A DNA stretch of 17,857 nucleotides from SSS58A sp041648155 (GCA_041648155.1 JBAZPL010000035.1:1-17857); one strand, 5' to 3'. Shown: positions 1-7,275, numbered from the stretch's first letter. The notes: a model not told the origin generated them from the letters alone. A program made the numbers and translations.

Positions 1-891
1 GAGGTCGAGCGCGTGCTCGTCTATGATCGGGAATCGGCGCGCGCCGAGGTCGTGGCGCGGGAGCACGGCGCGGGACGCTGCGCTTCGATCGAAGCGCTGC
101 TCGCCGAATGCGACGCGGTGAGCGTCTGCACTCCCGCGACGCACCATCACGCGGCGGCCGCGGCGGCGTTCGAGAGGGGGGTTCACGTTCTCGTCGAAAA
201 GCCGATCGCGTCGAACACCGCCTCCGCGCGCGAGATGATCGCGCTCGCGTCATCGCGCGGCTGTGTGTTTCAGGTCGGACATATCGAGCGGTTCAACGGG
301 GCCTTTGAAGCGGCTCGATCTCTTATCAAGCGGCCCCGTTTCATCGAAGCTCATCGCCTCGGCGTTTTCAGCCCGCGGGGCATCGACGTATCGGTCGTGC
401 AGGATCTCATGATCCACGATATCGATCTTATCCTGGCGGTGCTCGACGGGGATCCGATCGCCGAGATACGGGTGTCGGGCGCCAGCGTTTTGACGGACGC
501 GCCGGACATCGTGAACGCGCGGATCGAGTTCGCCGGAGGATGCGTGGCGAATATCACGGCCAGCCGTATTTCGCGGGAGCCGCTCCGGAAGATACGTTTC
601 TTCGAGGACAACCTCTACGTATCTGCCGATTTGAGGGAGAAGAGCGTCGAGGCCTTCGAGAAGCGCGGCGACGCGGATCCCTCCGCGAGCGGGTTCGATC
701 TGGCGCGGATCATCCGCGGCATTCCGGTTGAAGTGGATGGGTCCGAGCCGCTCCGCAAGGAGATTGTCTCGTTCCTCGCGGCGGTTCGAGGGGAGGGAAA
801 GCCTGCCGTAACGGGGGAGGAAGGGCTCGCGGCGCTCGACGTCGCGGAGCGCATGCTCGAGAGTATCGCGAAAACCTGGAGAGCGCGTTGA
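1..891 (+). CDS. Gfo/Idh/MocA family oxidoreductase, GnnA-like (5' end outside window)
   Basis: NAD(P)-dependent sugar dehydrogenase family. The frame is open from base 1, so the N-terminal Rossmann start lies upstream and 296 residues are visible. Family signs are the motif VEKPIAS (bases about 193-213), then QVGHIERFN (about 271-297), and DLMIHDID (about 403-426) with the family's conserved histidine. This motif set is typical of the oxidoreductase that sits next to lpxB in many lipid A operons. There the characterised member GnnA oxidises the 3-position of UDP-GlcNAc so that GnnB can aminate it, giving amide-linked lipid A. The stop codon TGA (889-891) shares one base with the ATG of lpxB, so the two are probably translationally coupled. 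The GnnA assignment is inferred from family and position. Another UDP-sugar dehydrogenase is possible, and no GnnB transaminase is in the window. Confidence 0.85.
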   Translation, partial: EVERVLVYDRESARAEVVAREHGAGRCASIEALLAECDAVSVCTPATHHHAAAAAAFERGVHVLVEKPIASNTASAREMIALASSRGCVFQVGHIERFNGAFEAARSLIKRPRFIEAHRLGVFSPRGIDVSVVQDLMIHDIDLILAVLDGDPIAEIRVSGASVLTDAPDIVNARIEFAGGCVANITASRISREPLRKIRFFEDNLYVSADLREKSVEAFEKRGDADPSASGFDLARIIRGIPVEVDGSEPLRKEIVSFLAAVRGEGKPAVTGEEGLAALDVAERMLESIAKTWRAR

Positions 892-2042
892 TGCGCACCA
901 TCCTGCTCACCTGCGGGGAAACGAGCGGCGAGCAGCATGCCGCGCGCCTTGTCAGAGCGATCAAGGCGATCGATCCCTCGTGCCGCGTGCTGGCGCTCGG
1001 CGGCGACGCGCTCGCCGAGGCGGGAGCGGAGATCATCTATCCGCTCGAGCGTTTCGCCGTCATGGGCTTCGCGGAGGTTCTCGCGAAGCTCCCGCGCATC
1101 GTCGCGCTCGAGAGGTCGCTCGTCCGGCTTCTCGCACGAGGCGGCATCGATCTTTTTATCCCCGTCGATTATCCCGGACTCAACCTGCGTCTTTCGAGGC
1201 GTGCGAAGGCCGCGGGAGTGCCCGTGTTCTATTTCATCAGTCCCCAGGTTTGGGCGTGGGGCGCCTGGCGCTTACCGCGGATGAAGCGTTCGATCGACCT
1301 CATGGCGGTCATCCTGCCGTTCGAGATCGACATCTATCGCAGGGCAGGGATCCCGGTCGTTTTCGCCGGGCACCCCTTGCTCGACGAGATCGAGGCTCCC
1401 GGTCGTCCCAAGGAGGCGCCCGCGCCGGGCGCGCCGTTCACCGTGATTCTCTTTCCCGGAAGCAGGCGCCAGGTGTTCGAGCGGATGTTTCCCGTGTTTC
1501 GCGATGCCGCGCGCCGGATCAAGGAGCGGTTCGGGAGCGCCGAGTTCGTCGTCGGTCTCGCCCCCCTGATAGGGGATCAGGCGGCGCCTGTTCCGCCCGA
1601 TATGCGCGTGTACTTTCGGACGACGAGGGGAGGGATCGGGGAGCTCGAAAAAGCCGCGCTCGCGCTCGCGGCGTCGGGAACCGTAACGCTTCAGTGCGCC
1701 CTGTCGGGAACGCCGACAGTCGTATCGTACCGGACCTCGCCTGTTTCGTACGCGATAGGCAAGTCTCTCGTGAAGATACCCTGGATCGCCATGCCCAACG
1801 TGCTCGCCGGGCGTGGGGTGCTTCCGGAGTTCATCCAAGGCGAGGGAACGCCGGAGCGCATCGCGGAAGAAGCGGAATCTATACTCGGCGATGCCGGAAG
1901 GTACCGGGCGATGTCCGCGGATCTCATATCCCTCAGACGCACGCTCGCGGGGCAGGGGGGAATCGAACGGATCGCGGAGATGGCTTTGAGAATGGCGGAG
2001 GGGGAAAGTGCGACGTCGATCGCCGGTCCATCCGGCGGATGA
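891..2042 (+). CDS. lpxB: Lipid-A-disaccharide synthase LpxB
   Basis: Glycosyltransferase (GT19) that joins UDP-2,3-diacylglucosamine to lipid X, forming the lipid A disaccharide at the inner face of the inner membrane. The protein has 383 residues, the usual length. Visible landmarks are GETSGE (9-14), VDYPGLN (92-98) containing the Asp equivalent to E. coli D98, FISPQVWAWGAWR (115-127), the GH pair of AGHP (160-161), FPGSR (188-192), ASGTVTLQCAL (261-271) and MPNVLAGR (301-308). The ATG at 891 overlaps the preceding stop codon. A TTG one codon earlier (888) is possible but the ATG is preferred. Two positions deviate from what I remember as family consensus: GETSGD reads GETSGE, and the Glu of ASGTxxLE reads Gln. 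The rest of the protein looks intact. Confidence 0.95.
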   Translation: MRTILLTCGETSGEQHAARLVRAIKAIDPSCRVLALGGDALAEAGAEIIYPLERFAVMGFAEVLAKLPRIVALERSLVRLLARGGIDLFIPVDYPGLNLRLSRRAKAAGVPVFYFISPQVWAWGAWRLPRMKRSIDLMAVILPFEIDIYRRAGIPVVFAGHPLLDEIEAPGRPKEAPAPGAPFTVILFPGSRRQVFERMFPVFRDAARRIKERFGSAEFVVGLAPLIGDQAAPVPPDMRVYFRTTRGGIGELEKAALALAASGTVTLQCALSGTPTVVSYRTSPVSYAIGKSLVKIPWIAMPNVLAGRGVLPEFIQGEGTPERIAEEAESILGDAGRYRAMSADLISLRRTLAGQGGIERIAEMALRMAEGESATSIAGPSGG

Positions 2043-2079
2043 TCGCAAGGCCCATAGTGTTTATCGTGGCGGGGAACGT

Positions 2080-2763
2080 ATGAAAATCCGCGTGCATCCG
2101 GCAGTCGCGAGCTTCTTCGGCTCGCTCGTAATCCGCCTCCTCGGGCTGACCTGGCGGATCGAATGGCGGAACAACGAGAATCTCGAAAAGGCGCGAGCGC
2201 TCTCGAAGCAGGGGATTGTCTCATTCTTTCACGGGCGCCTCATCGTCAACGCCTACGCGCTCCGGAAGTGGGGGATTTCAGGTCTCGCCTCCGAGCATCC
2301 CGACGGCGACATCATGGGAAGGGCGGTCGCTTGGCTCGGATGGGAGCATATCAAGGGTTCGTCTTCCCGGCGTGGAGCGGAGGGGTTCAGGGAGCTCGCA
2401 GCCGTTTTGCGGAGCGGCCGCGATGCCGGGCTCACGATCGACGGTCCGCGGGGACCGCGCGGGTGCGTGCAGCAGGGAGCGACGGAGCTCAGCAGGATGA
2501 CGGGTGCGGTGATCATACCCGTTTCGAATTCGGCTCGGCCGCGCCGGCTCCTTTCCACGTGGGACCGCTTCCAGATTCCCGGCCCGTTTGCGAGGATCGT
2601 CCTCGCGTACGGAGAGCCCTTCGTCGTGCCTTCCGACTCGGATCGCGAGATGCGCGAAGAATCCCGGCTTCGTCTCGAGCGGACTCTCAGCGAGCTCACG
2701 ACGGAGCTCGACAGGAGCCTCGGGTACGAAGGAACGGATGTGTGGCCCCATGAAGATCATTGA
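2080..2763 (+). CDS. DUF374 family protein, probable lipid A or lysophospholipid acyltransferase
   Basis: A 227-residue protein of the DUF374 family, related to lysophospholipid acyltransferases. Key blocks are SFFHGR (48-53) carrying His51, SSSRRG (94-99) and TIDGPRGPRG (119-128), in the family order. A hydrophobic stretch near residues 9-24 suggests membrane association. The ATG at 2080 is chosen because a purine-rich ribosome site (GGCGGGGA, 2068-2075) precedes it; an upstream in-frame start at 2008 would overlap lpxB and lacks such a site. The stop overlaps lpxK by 14 bases. The lipid A operon context points to a role in acylating lipid A. From memory, LpxJ of Helicobacter/Campylobacter, a late lipid A acyltransferase, belongs to or near this family. 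The exact substrate cannot be read from the sequence. Confidence 0.85.
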   Translation: MKIRVHPAVASFFGSLVIRLLGLTWRIEWRNNENLEKARALSKQGIVSFFHGRLIVNAYALRKWGISGLASEHPDGDIMGRAVAWLGWEHIKGSSSRRGAEGFRELAAVLRSGRDAGLTIDGPRGPRGCVQQGATELSRMTGAVIIPVSNSARPRRLLSTWDRFQIPGPFARIVLAYGEPFVVPSDSDREMREESRLRLERTLSELTTELDRSLGYEGTDVWPHEDH

Positions 2764-3907
2764 GCGATACGGAGCAGGATACCGGATGCTCACCGGCCGG
2801 GGGATCTGGGCCGCGCTGTACCCGGCGAGGCTTCTTCTCGCGGGCATCTACGGACTCTGTGTCGCGGCGCGTACACGGCGTAGATCCGCGCGGGAACGAG
2901 GATCGATTCGCGACGCCGACCGGATGCGCCCGGCGATCATATCCATTGGAAATATCGAGGCCGGCGGGGGGGGGAAGACGCCGTGCGCGATCGCCGTTGC
3001 GCGGGGAATCGCGGAAAGGGGCGGGCTTCCCGTCGTGATCACGCGAGGCTACCGTGGACTGGCGCGGCGGCGGGCGCCGTGCGTCGTATCCGCGAGTCGC
3101 GCGAAAATCCCCGCTCGCGGCGCCGGATTCGTGACCGGAGAGGATCTGATGGGCCCGTCCGGAGCGGGGCGAGGGACGCTCGCGCGCGAGGCGGAAGTGT
3201 TCGGCGACGAGATTCTCATCTACCGGGACCGAGGGATTTCCGTAATCATCGATCCTCGGCGGGGAAGGGGAGCCGAGCTCGCGCGGCGCCTTTTTTCGCC
3301 CAGCCACATTCTCCTCGACGATGCGTTCCAGAACTTCTCGGTGGCGAAGGACGTCGATATCCTCCTCCTCGACGCCGAGAAGCCCTTCGGCAACGGAAAG
3401 CTGCTGCCCCTCGGAACGCTGCGTGAGTATCCCCGGGGGGCGCGGCGCGCCGACGTCGTCATCTTCACCCGGGCCCGCGAGAAACGGATTCCGGAGACGG
3501 CGCGGCGGTACGTCGAAGGGAAGCGTGTATACTTCGCGGATCACGAGCCGTCCGGACTTATCGACCGGAGCGGAGAATCGATTCCGCTCGAGTTCCTCGC
3601 CGGCAGAGAATGCGTGCTCTTCTCCGGCATCGCCCGCCCCGGGTCATTCGAGCGGGCGATTTTTGCGCTCGGCGCGAAGCCGCGGGCCGCCTTCCGGTTC
3701 GTCGATCATCACCGATACGTTCGTGAAGACGTTCGGCGGATGTTGAAGGAGGGAAGCTCCGATACGCTTTTCGTCACGACGGAAAAGGACCGGGCGAAGG
3801 CGATCGATCTTTTCCCGGCCGGGACCGCCGTCCTCGCGCTGCGCGTCGAGATGAGGATCGACCGGTTGAACGATCTGCTTGATCTTTTCTCTACCTCATT
3901 TTCCTGA
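2750..3907 (+). CDS. lpxK: Tetraacyldisaccharide 4'-kinase LpxK
   Basis: Kinase that phosphorylates the 4' position of the lipid A disaccharide, acting at the inner membrane. The 385-residue protein begins with an amphipathic or membrane segment (about 20-40), typical of LpxK. It then has SIGNIEAGGGGKTP (65-78), the family's unusual P-loop with Lys76. ILLDDAFQN (187-195) corresponds to the catalytic DDGFQH motif; both Asp are kept, but the final His reads Asn. LLPLGTLREYP (218-228) and DHHRY nearer the C-terminus are also family marks. The ATG at 2750 lies inside the end of the DUF374 gene, so translation is probably coupled. A much longer upstream open frame was rejected because it would run through DUF374. 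A run of nine G (2966-2974) encodes the P-loop glycines. The stop overlaps the convergent gene by 17 bases. Confidence 0.95.
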   Translation: MKIIERYGAGYRMLTGRGIWAALYPARLLLAGIYGLCVAARTRRRSARERGSIRDADRMRPAIISIGNIEAGGGGKTPCAIAVARGIAERGGLPVVITRGYRGLARRRAPCVVSASRAKIPARGAGFVTGEDLMGPSGAGRGTLAREAEVFGDEILIYRDRGISVIIDPRRGRGAELARRLFSPSHILLDDAFQNFSVAKDVDILLLDAEKPFGNGKLLPLGTLREYPRGARRADVVIFTRAREKRIPETARRYVEGKRVYFADHEPSGLIDRSGESIPLEFLAGRECVLFSGIARPGSFERAIFALGAKPRAAFRFVDHHRYVREDVRRMLKEGSSDTLFVTTEKDRAKAIDLFPAGTAVLALRVEMRIDRLNDLLDLFSTSFS

Positions 3908-4628
3908 TGCGGACCTCGATGGCAGGAACTCCCTTGAGGAGCTCCATGAGCCGCGAGGTGTCGGTTTCCCCGAAATGATACGGGTAGAGGATCCTCGGCC
4001 TGAAGGCCAGAGCCGCGTCCGCGACCATCTCGGGGGTCATCGTATAGGGGAGGTTCATGGGCAGGAACGCGATGTCGATCCGGCGCAGCAGCTTCATCTC
4101 GGGCGTATTTTCGGTGTCCCCCGCCACGTAGACGCGCGTACCGCCGAACGTTATGATGTAGCCGTTTCCCGATCCCCTGGGATGAAACGGCCGGCCGTCG
4201 GGACGTTTGCCGGCGATAGTATAGGCGGGTACGGCTTCGATTCCGATTCCCGAAACCGCCGTCGTATCGTCGCTCATCATAACGGTTCCCTCGAGTCCCT
4301 GGCTGCGGCATTCCTGCGTGAGGATGAGTACGGTCTTTTCGTCGGAAACGAGCTTGAGGGCCGCCGGATCGAGGTGATCGGGGTGATGGTGCGTGAGAAG
4401 AACGATATCGGCCTTCGGGAGCTTCGAATAATCGGCGAGCCGGCTCCAGGGATCGACAAGGATCGTATTTCCGCGGAACAAGAACATGAGCGTTCCGTGG
4501 CCGATGAAGGTGATCGTGAGATCCCCGCCGGGCGTTTTCACGACGTCCGTCTCGAACGTCCCCGGGGCGCTCGAAGAATTCACCAGACAGATCAGGATCG
4601 CGCACGCGCAGAGCGCTTTTCCGAGCAT
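3891..4628 (-). CDS. Exported MBL-fold metal-dependent hydrolase
   Basis: A 245-residue metallo-beta-lactamase-fold protein of the UPF0173/lactonase-like type. The metal motif HxHxDH is seen as THHHPDH (79-85), with later ligands likely Asp171 in VAGDTEN and His218 in YPYHFGE. Residues 1-21 look like a Sec signal peptide (short positive start, then a hydrophobic core, cleavage near SSA-PG), so the mature enzyme is probably periplasmic; cytoplasmic relatives lack this. The start at 4628 is set by GGGGGA at 4635-4640 with a 6-nt spacer and by the signal peptide; an upstream in-frame ATG (4697) would sit on the promoter. It is transcribed alone from its own promoter and converges on lpxK. The substrate cannot be told from the sequence. 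Confidence 0.85.
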   Translation of the reverse strand: MLGKALCACAILICLVNSSSAPGTFETDVVKTPGGDLTITFIGHGTLMFLFRGNTILVDPWSRLADYSKLPKADIVLLTHHHPDHLDPAALKLVSDEKTVLILTQECRSQGLEGTVMMSDDTTAVSGIGIEAVPAYTIAGKRPDGRPFHPRGSGNGYIITFGGTRVYVAGDTENTPEMKLLRRIDIAFLPMNLPYTMTPEMVADAALAFRPRILYPYHFGETDTSRLMELLKGVPAIEVRIRKMR

Positions 4629-4634
4629 GACCCA

Positions 4635-4640
4635 TCCCCC
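4635..4640 (-). promoter_or_regulatory. Ribosome binding site fixing the MBL-fold gene start
   Basis: GGGGGA on the minus strand, 6 nt before the ATG at 4628. It decides between this start and the longer in-frame one at 4697. Confidence 0.7.
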
Positions 4641-4672
4641 TTGCAGGCTGCGTGAATCGATTTGAAGACGCG

Positions 4673-4702
4673 ATGATAGCTGATACGGGGGGATCATGTC
4701 AA
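4673..4702 (-). promoter_or_regulatory. Sigma70-type promoter of the MBL-fold gene
   Basis: On the minus strand a perfect -35 box TTGACA (4697-4702) is followed after 18 nt by TATCAT (4673-4678), one mismatch from TATAAT. Transcription would start near 4666, giving a leader of about 38 nt before the ATG at 4628. It lies just downstream of the terminator of the preceding lipoprotein gene, consistent with a separate transcription unit. Confidence 0.7.
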
Positions 4703-4724
4703 TCAGGCGCGGGGCAGGAAATCG

Positions 4725-4759
4725 AAAAGGGGAACCTCGTCGATGGAGGCTCCCCTTTT
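4725..4759 (-). terminator. Intrinsic terminator after the lipoprotein gene
   Basis: Two 14-nt arms (4725-4738 and 4746-4759) form a hairpin with a 7-nt loop. Pairing is complete on the minus strand if one G-U pair is allowed, and there is one A-C mismatch on the plus strand. On the minus strand it ends in TTTT, and the arms begin with A-runs, so it may also work in the other direction. It lies 26 nt beyond the lipoprotein stop codon and separates that gene from the MBL-fold gene. Confidence 0.8.
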
Positions 4760-4785
4760 TCTATGCTGATATCGGCCGGTTACCC

Positions 4786-5409
4786 CTACGGATTCAGCTG
4801 GTTCTGGTCATTTGTCGTCAGGAGCGGGTCGGCGAAGTTCACCGAGAGATCCGCGACGAACTCGACATTCGTGCTCGTCTGCAAATAGTGTCCGCGGAAG
4901 GTGATGTGCGCGCGCGTCATGATCTCGAGGGGCGTATATTTCATCGAATCCAACGGGTCGATGTTCTTCGCCGAGAACGGGACGAGGAGAATGTTGCCCG
5001 TGACCGATCCGCTCGCGGGAACGAGGATGCTCGTGCTTCCGCTGAACGACGGCACGGGGATCGCGGCTGCGCCGAACGGAATGAACTCGACGTCGTATCC
5101 CGTCACGAGAAAGTCCCCGAGCGATCCCGCGCCGGGTTCGACAACCGTGCTGTAGGGTTTGTTGTAGAATACGACCGCGACATAGTCTTCGGTGATGTTG
5201 TCATCGACCGTCTTGTATGTGATCATGTCCTCTTTGAACAGCGAATCGCCCTGGTTGAGGACGTCGCACAGGAATGGTTTATCCCCGTTGATACCGCCGA
5301 CGTAGACGACGGTTCGCTGGTCGTAGTTGCTGTCCTCGGAGCAGCTCAGGATGACGGCGACGAGCAGAAGCGCGGAAGCGAGCACGACGACCTTACTCTT
5401 GCCAAACAT
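4786..5409 (-). CDS. Hypothetical lipoprotein
   Basis: A 207-residue protein I do not recognise. The N-terminus (FGKSK, then a hydrophobic core at about 7-20) ends in VILSC with Cys23 as the probable lipidated residue. The -3 position is Ile rather than the preferred Leu, so the lipobox is plausible but not perfect. The mature part has many V/T/S/F/Y residues and alternating hydrophobic stretches, which suggests a beta-sandwich; the C-terminal third (ITFRGHY, VEFVADLSVNF) looks like an edge-strand pattern. No catalytic motif is visible. The start at 5409 is fixed by a perfect AGGAGG (5417-5422) with a 7-nt spacer; an upstream open stretch to 5583 has no such site. It has its own sigma54-like promoter and its own terminator, so it is a single-gene unit. 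Confidence 0.75.
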   Translation of the reverse strand: MFGKSKVVVLASALLLVAVILSCSEDSNYDQRTVVYVGGINGDKPFLCDVLNQGDSLFKEDMITYKTVDDNITEDYVAVVFYNKPYSTVVEPGAGSLGDFLVTGYDVEFIPFGAAAIPVPSFSGSTSILVPASGSVTGNILLVPFSAKNIDPLDSMKYTPLEIMTRAHITFRGHYLQTSTNVEFVADLSVNFADPLLTTNDQNQLNP

Positions 5410-5416
5410 CGGGTAA

Positions 5417-5422
5417 CCTCCT
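5417..5422 (-). promoter_or_regulatory. Ribosome binding site of the lipoprotein gene
   Basis: Perfect AGGAGG on the minus strand, 7 nt from the ATG at 5409. It excludes the longer start at 5583 and leaves the lipoprotein signal at the very N-terminus. Confidence 0.85.
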
Positions 5423-5463
5423 ACAGAATGACCGGCGTAATGGATAGTCAAAGGGATCTCTTC

Positions 5464-5478
5464 GCAATGATTGTGCCA
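5464..5478 (-). promoter_or_regulatory. Sigma54 (-24/-12) promoter of the lipoprotein gene
   Basis: The minus strand reads TGGCAC, five bases, TTGC: the sigma54 consensus core, with GG and GC separated by exactly 10 nt. The predicted start of transcription near 5452 gives a leader of about 43 nt that contains the AGGAGG site. No competing good sigma70 promoter for this gene was found. The activator protein, normally an AAA+ enhancer-binding protein, is not in the window. Confidence 0.65.
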
Positions 5479-5633
5479 AGCCAGGCGAGAGGGTAATTGG
5501 CATAACGTATTATTATATAACCCGTTAACAAAGCTGGATTCTCTGCGGAGTACCGTGTTTCCTCTCTTCCTCGCATAATGCACTTCTTTCTATTGCGACG
5601 GAATCTTCCGCTGCCTATGATTAACCGTCCGCA

Positions 5634-5639
5634 GGGAGG
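5634..5639 (+). promoter_or_regulatory. Ribosome binding site selecting the TTG start of nadB
   Basis: GGGAGG, 5 nt before TTG at 5645. A nearby ATG at 5617 is out of frame with nadB, so this site supports the non-ATG start. Confidence 0.7.
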
Positions 5640-5644
5640 TTCTC

Positions 5645-7243
5645 TTGGAGATTCTGAAAACCGATATTCTCGTGTTGGGAAGCGGGGCGGCCGGACTCTT
5701 CTTTGCCCTCAAGGCGTCGCGTTTCGCCGACGTGCTCATCGTGACGAAGAAAAAGATCGCCGAGAGCAACACCTACTACGCACAGGGCGGGATCGCGTCC
5801 GTGACGCTCAAGGAGGACTCGTTCGAACGGCACGTGGCCGATACGCTCGAAGCGGGGCAGGGGCTCTGCAAGCGCGAAGCGGTCGAGATCATGGTCAGAG
5901 AGGGGCCGGACCGGATCGGAGACCTGGTGAATCTCGGCGTGCGCTTCAGCAAGACCGAGAGCGGCGATTCGCTCGCGCTCACCCGCGAAGGGGGGCATTC
6001 GGCGCCGCGGATCGTGCATTGCCGCGACGTTATCGGGCGCGAGCTCGAAACGACGCTGCTGGATGCGGTTCGCGCGAACGGACGCATCGCGACCAGGGAG
6101 GACTGTCTCGCGATCGATCTCGTCGTCGACGCCGAGCGGCGGGTTCTCGGCTGCTATGCGCTCGACCGGCTCTCGAATTGCGTCGTCGCGATTCGCGCGC
6201 GCCATACCGTGCTTGCGACGGGAGGCGCGGGGAAGATCTACCTCTATACGTCGAATCCCGATGTGGCGACGGGGGACGGAATCGCGATGGCGTACCGCGC
6301 GGGAGCAGGAATCGCGAATCTCGAGTTCGTGCAGTTTCACCCCACGTGCCTCTATCATCCCGAGGCGAAGTCGTTTCTCGTCTCCGAGGCGTTGCGTGGG
6401 GAGGGGGCGATTCTCCGGAATCTGGACGGTGAAACGTTCATGAAACGCTACGATCCGCGGGGCGAGCTCGCGCCTCGAGACATCGTCGCCCGGGCGATCG
6501 ACCGGGAGATGAAGAAGAGCGGCGACAAGTACGTGCTCCTCGATATCACGCATAGGAGCGGCGAGTGGCTCAAGAAGCGTTTTCCGCACGTCTACGAGAA
6601 TTGCCTCGCGTTCGGGATCGACATATCGCGTCAACCGATCCCCGTCGTGCCCGCCGCGCACTATATGTGCGGCGGGGTCAGGGTCGATATGGACGGCAGG
6701 ACCGATCTTGCGGGGCTCATGGCGATCGGAGAGGTCGCGTGCACGGGCGTGCATGGCGCGAACCGCCTCGCGAGCAATTCGCTCCTCGAGACGCTCGTGC
6801 TCGGGGAGCGTTGCGCGGCGCGGCTCGAAACGGAGCCGCGGGGCGCCGGCATCCCCGCCGGCGTCGATCTCGTTTTTCCCGAGGTAAGGGATCCGCGGGT
6901 GCTCGAGACGGTTATTCTCGATCACGATTGGGATCTCGCGCGAAGGGTCATGTGGGATTACGTCGGGATTGTCCGCTCCGTCGAGCGTCTCGCTCTCGCC
7001 CGTGGACGCATCAGGCAGATCCTCGATACCGCGGAGCGTCTTTACGCGGAATATGGCGTTTCGGGGGACATGGCGGAGCTTCGGAATATCGCCCTGGTCT
7101 CGAGCCTCGTTGTCGAATCTGCCATTATTCGCAAAGAATCGCGCGGCCTCCATTACGTCATCGATTATCCCGAGAGCGATCCCGCCTGGCAAAAGGACAC
7201 CTTCATCAAGAAAGAGATGGAATCGCGGTCAGAAATGTCATAG
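5645..7243 (+). CDS. nadB: L-aspartate oxidase NadB
   Basis: FAD enzyme that oxidises L-aspartate to iminoaspartate, the first step of de novo NAD synthesis, in the cytoplasm. The 532-residue length is normal. The N-terminal dinucleotide site is ILVLGSGAAGL (8-18). It is followed by ESNTYYAQGGIA (40-51), the EGGHSAPRIVH block and, in the C-terminal half, GVHGANRLASNSLLE, which is NadB-like rather than succinate dehydrogenase-like. A helical C-terminal domain completes the protein. The start is TTG at 5645, chosen for the GGGAGG site and because the FAD motif then begins at the usual distance. nadA and nadC, common partners, are not here. A Minf_1886 gene follows after 32 nt, suggesting a shared transcript. 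Confidence 0.95.
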   Translation: MEILKTDILVLGSGAAGLFFALKASRFADVLIVTKKKIAESNTYYAQGGIASVTLKEDSFERHVADTLEAGQGLCKREAVEIMVREGPDRIGDLVNLGVRFSKTESGDSLALTREGGHSAPRIVHCRDVIGRELETTLLDAVRANGRIATREDCLAIDLVVDAERRVLGCYALDRLSNCVVAIRARHTVLATGGAGKIYLYTSNPDVATGDGIAMAYRAGAGIANLEFVQFHPTCLYHPEAKSFLVSEALRGEGAILRNLDGETFMKRYDPRGELAPRDIVARAIDREMKKSGDKYVLLDITHRSGEWLKKRFPHVYENCLAFGIDISRQPIPVVPAAHYMCGGVRVDMDGRTDLAGLMAIGEVACTGVHGANRLASNSLLETLVLGERCAARLETEPRGAGIPAGVDLVFPEVRDPRVLETVILDHDWDLARRVMWDYVGIVRSVERLALARGRIRQILDTAERLYAEYGVSGDMAELRNIALVSSLVVESAIIRKESRGLHYVIDYPESDPAWQKDTFIKKEMESRSEMS

Positions 7244-7275
7244 CATCCGGCGAGGATGCCGATCCGGAGACGCGT

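Larger units (their letters stand above)
5410..5644. other. Divergent intergenic region, lipoprotein gene / nadB
   Basis: 235 bases without a gene. It holds the sigma54-like site and AGGAGG of the leftward gene and the ribosome site of nadB. An A/T-rich block at 5503-5520, unusual in this GC-rich window, contains -10-like hexamers on both strands (for example TATAAC at 5516-5521 on the plus strand), but no good -35 box stands at the right distance. It may carry the nadB promoter or bind a bending protein. Nothing recognisable was seen in 5525-5630. Confidence 0.4.

Noticed and set aside
980..2083. A 367-codon frame overlapping lpxB
   Set aside because: Arg-rich shadow of lpxB with no recognisable domain.
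5474..5502. Inverted repeat TGCCAA-N17-TTGGCA touching the sigma54-like site
   Set aside because: Arms of only 6 bp occur by chance, and one arm is explained by the -24 element. Not called as an operator.
5621..7192. A 523-codon open frame antisense to nadB
   Set aside because: It mirrors nadB codons, is rich in Arg/His/Asp repeats typical of shadow frames in GC-rich DNA, and shows no domain. nadB has clear motifs throughout.
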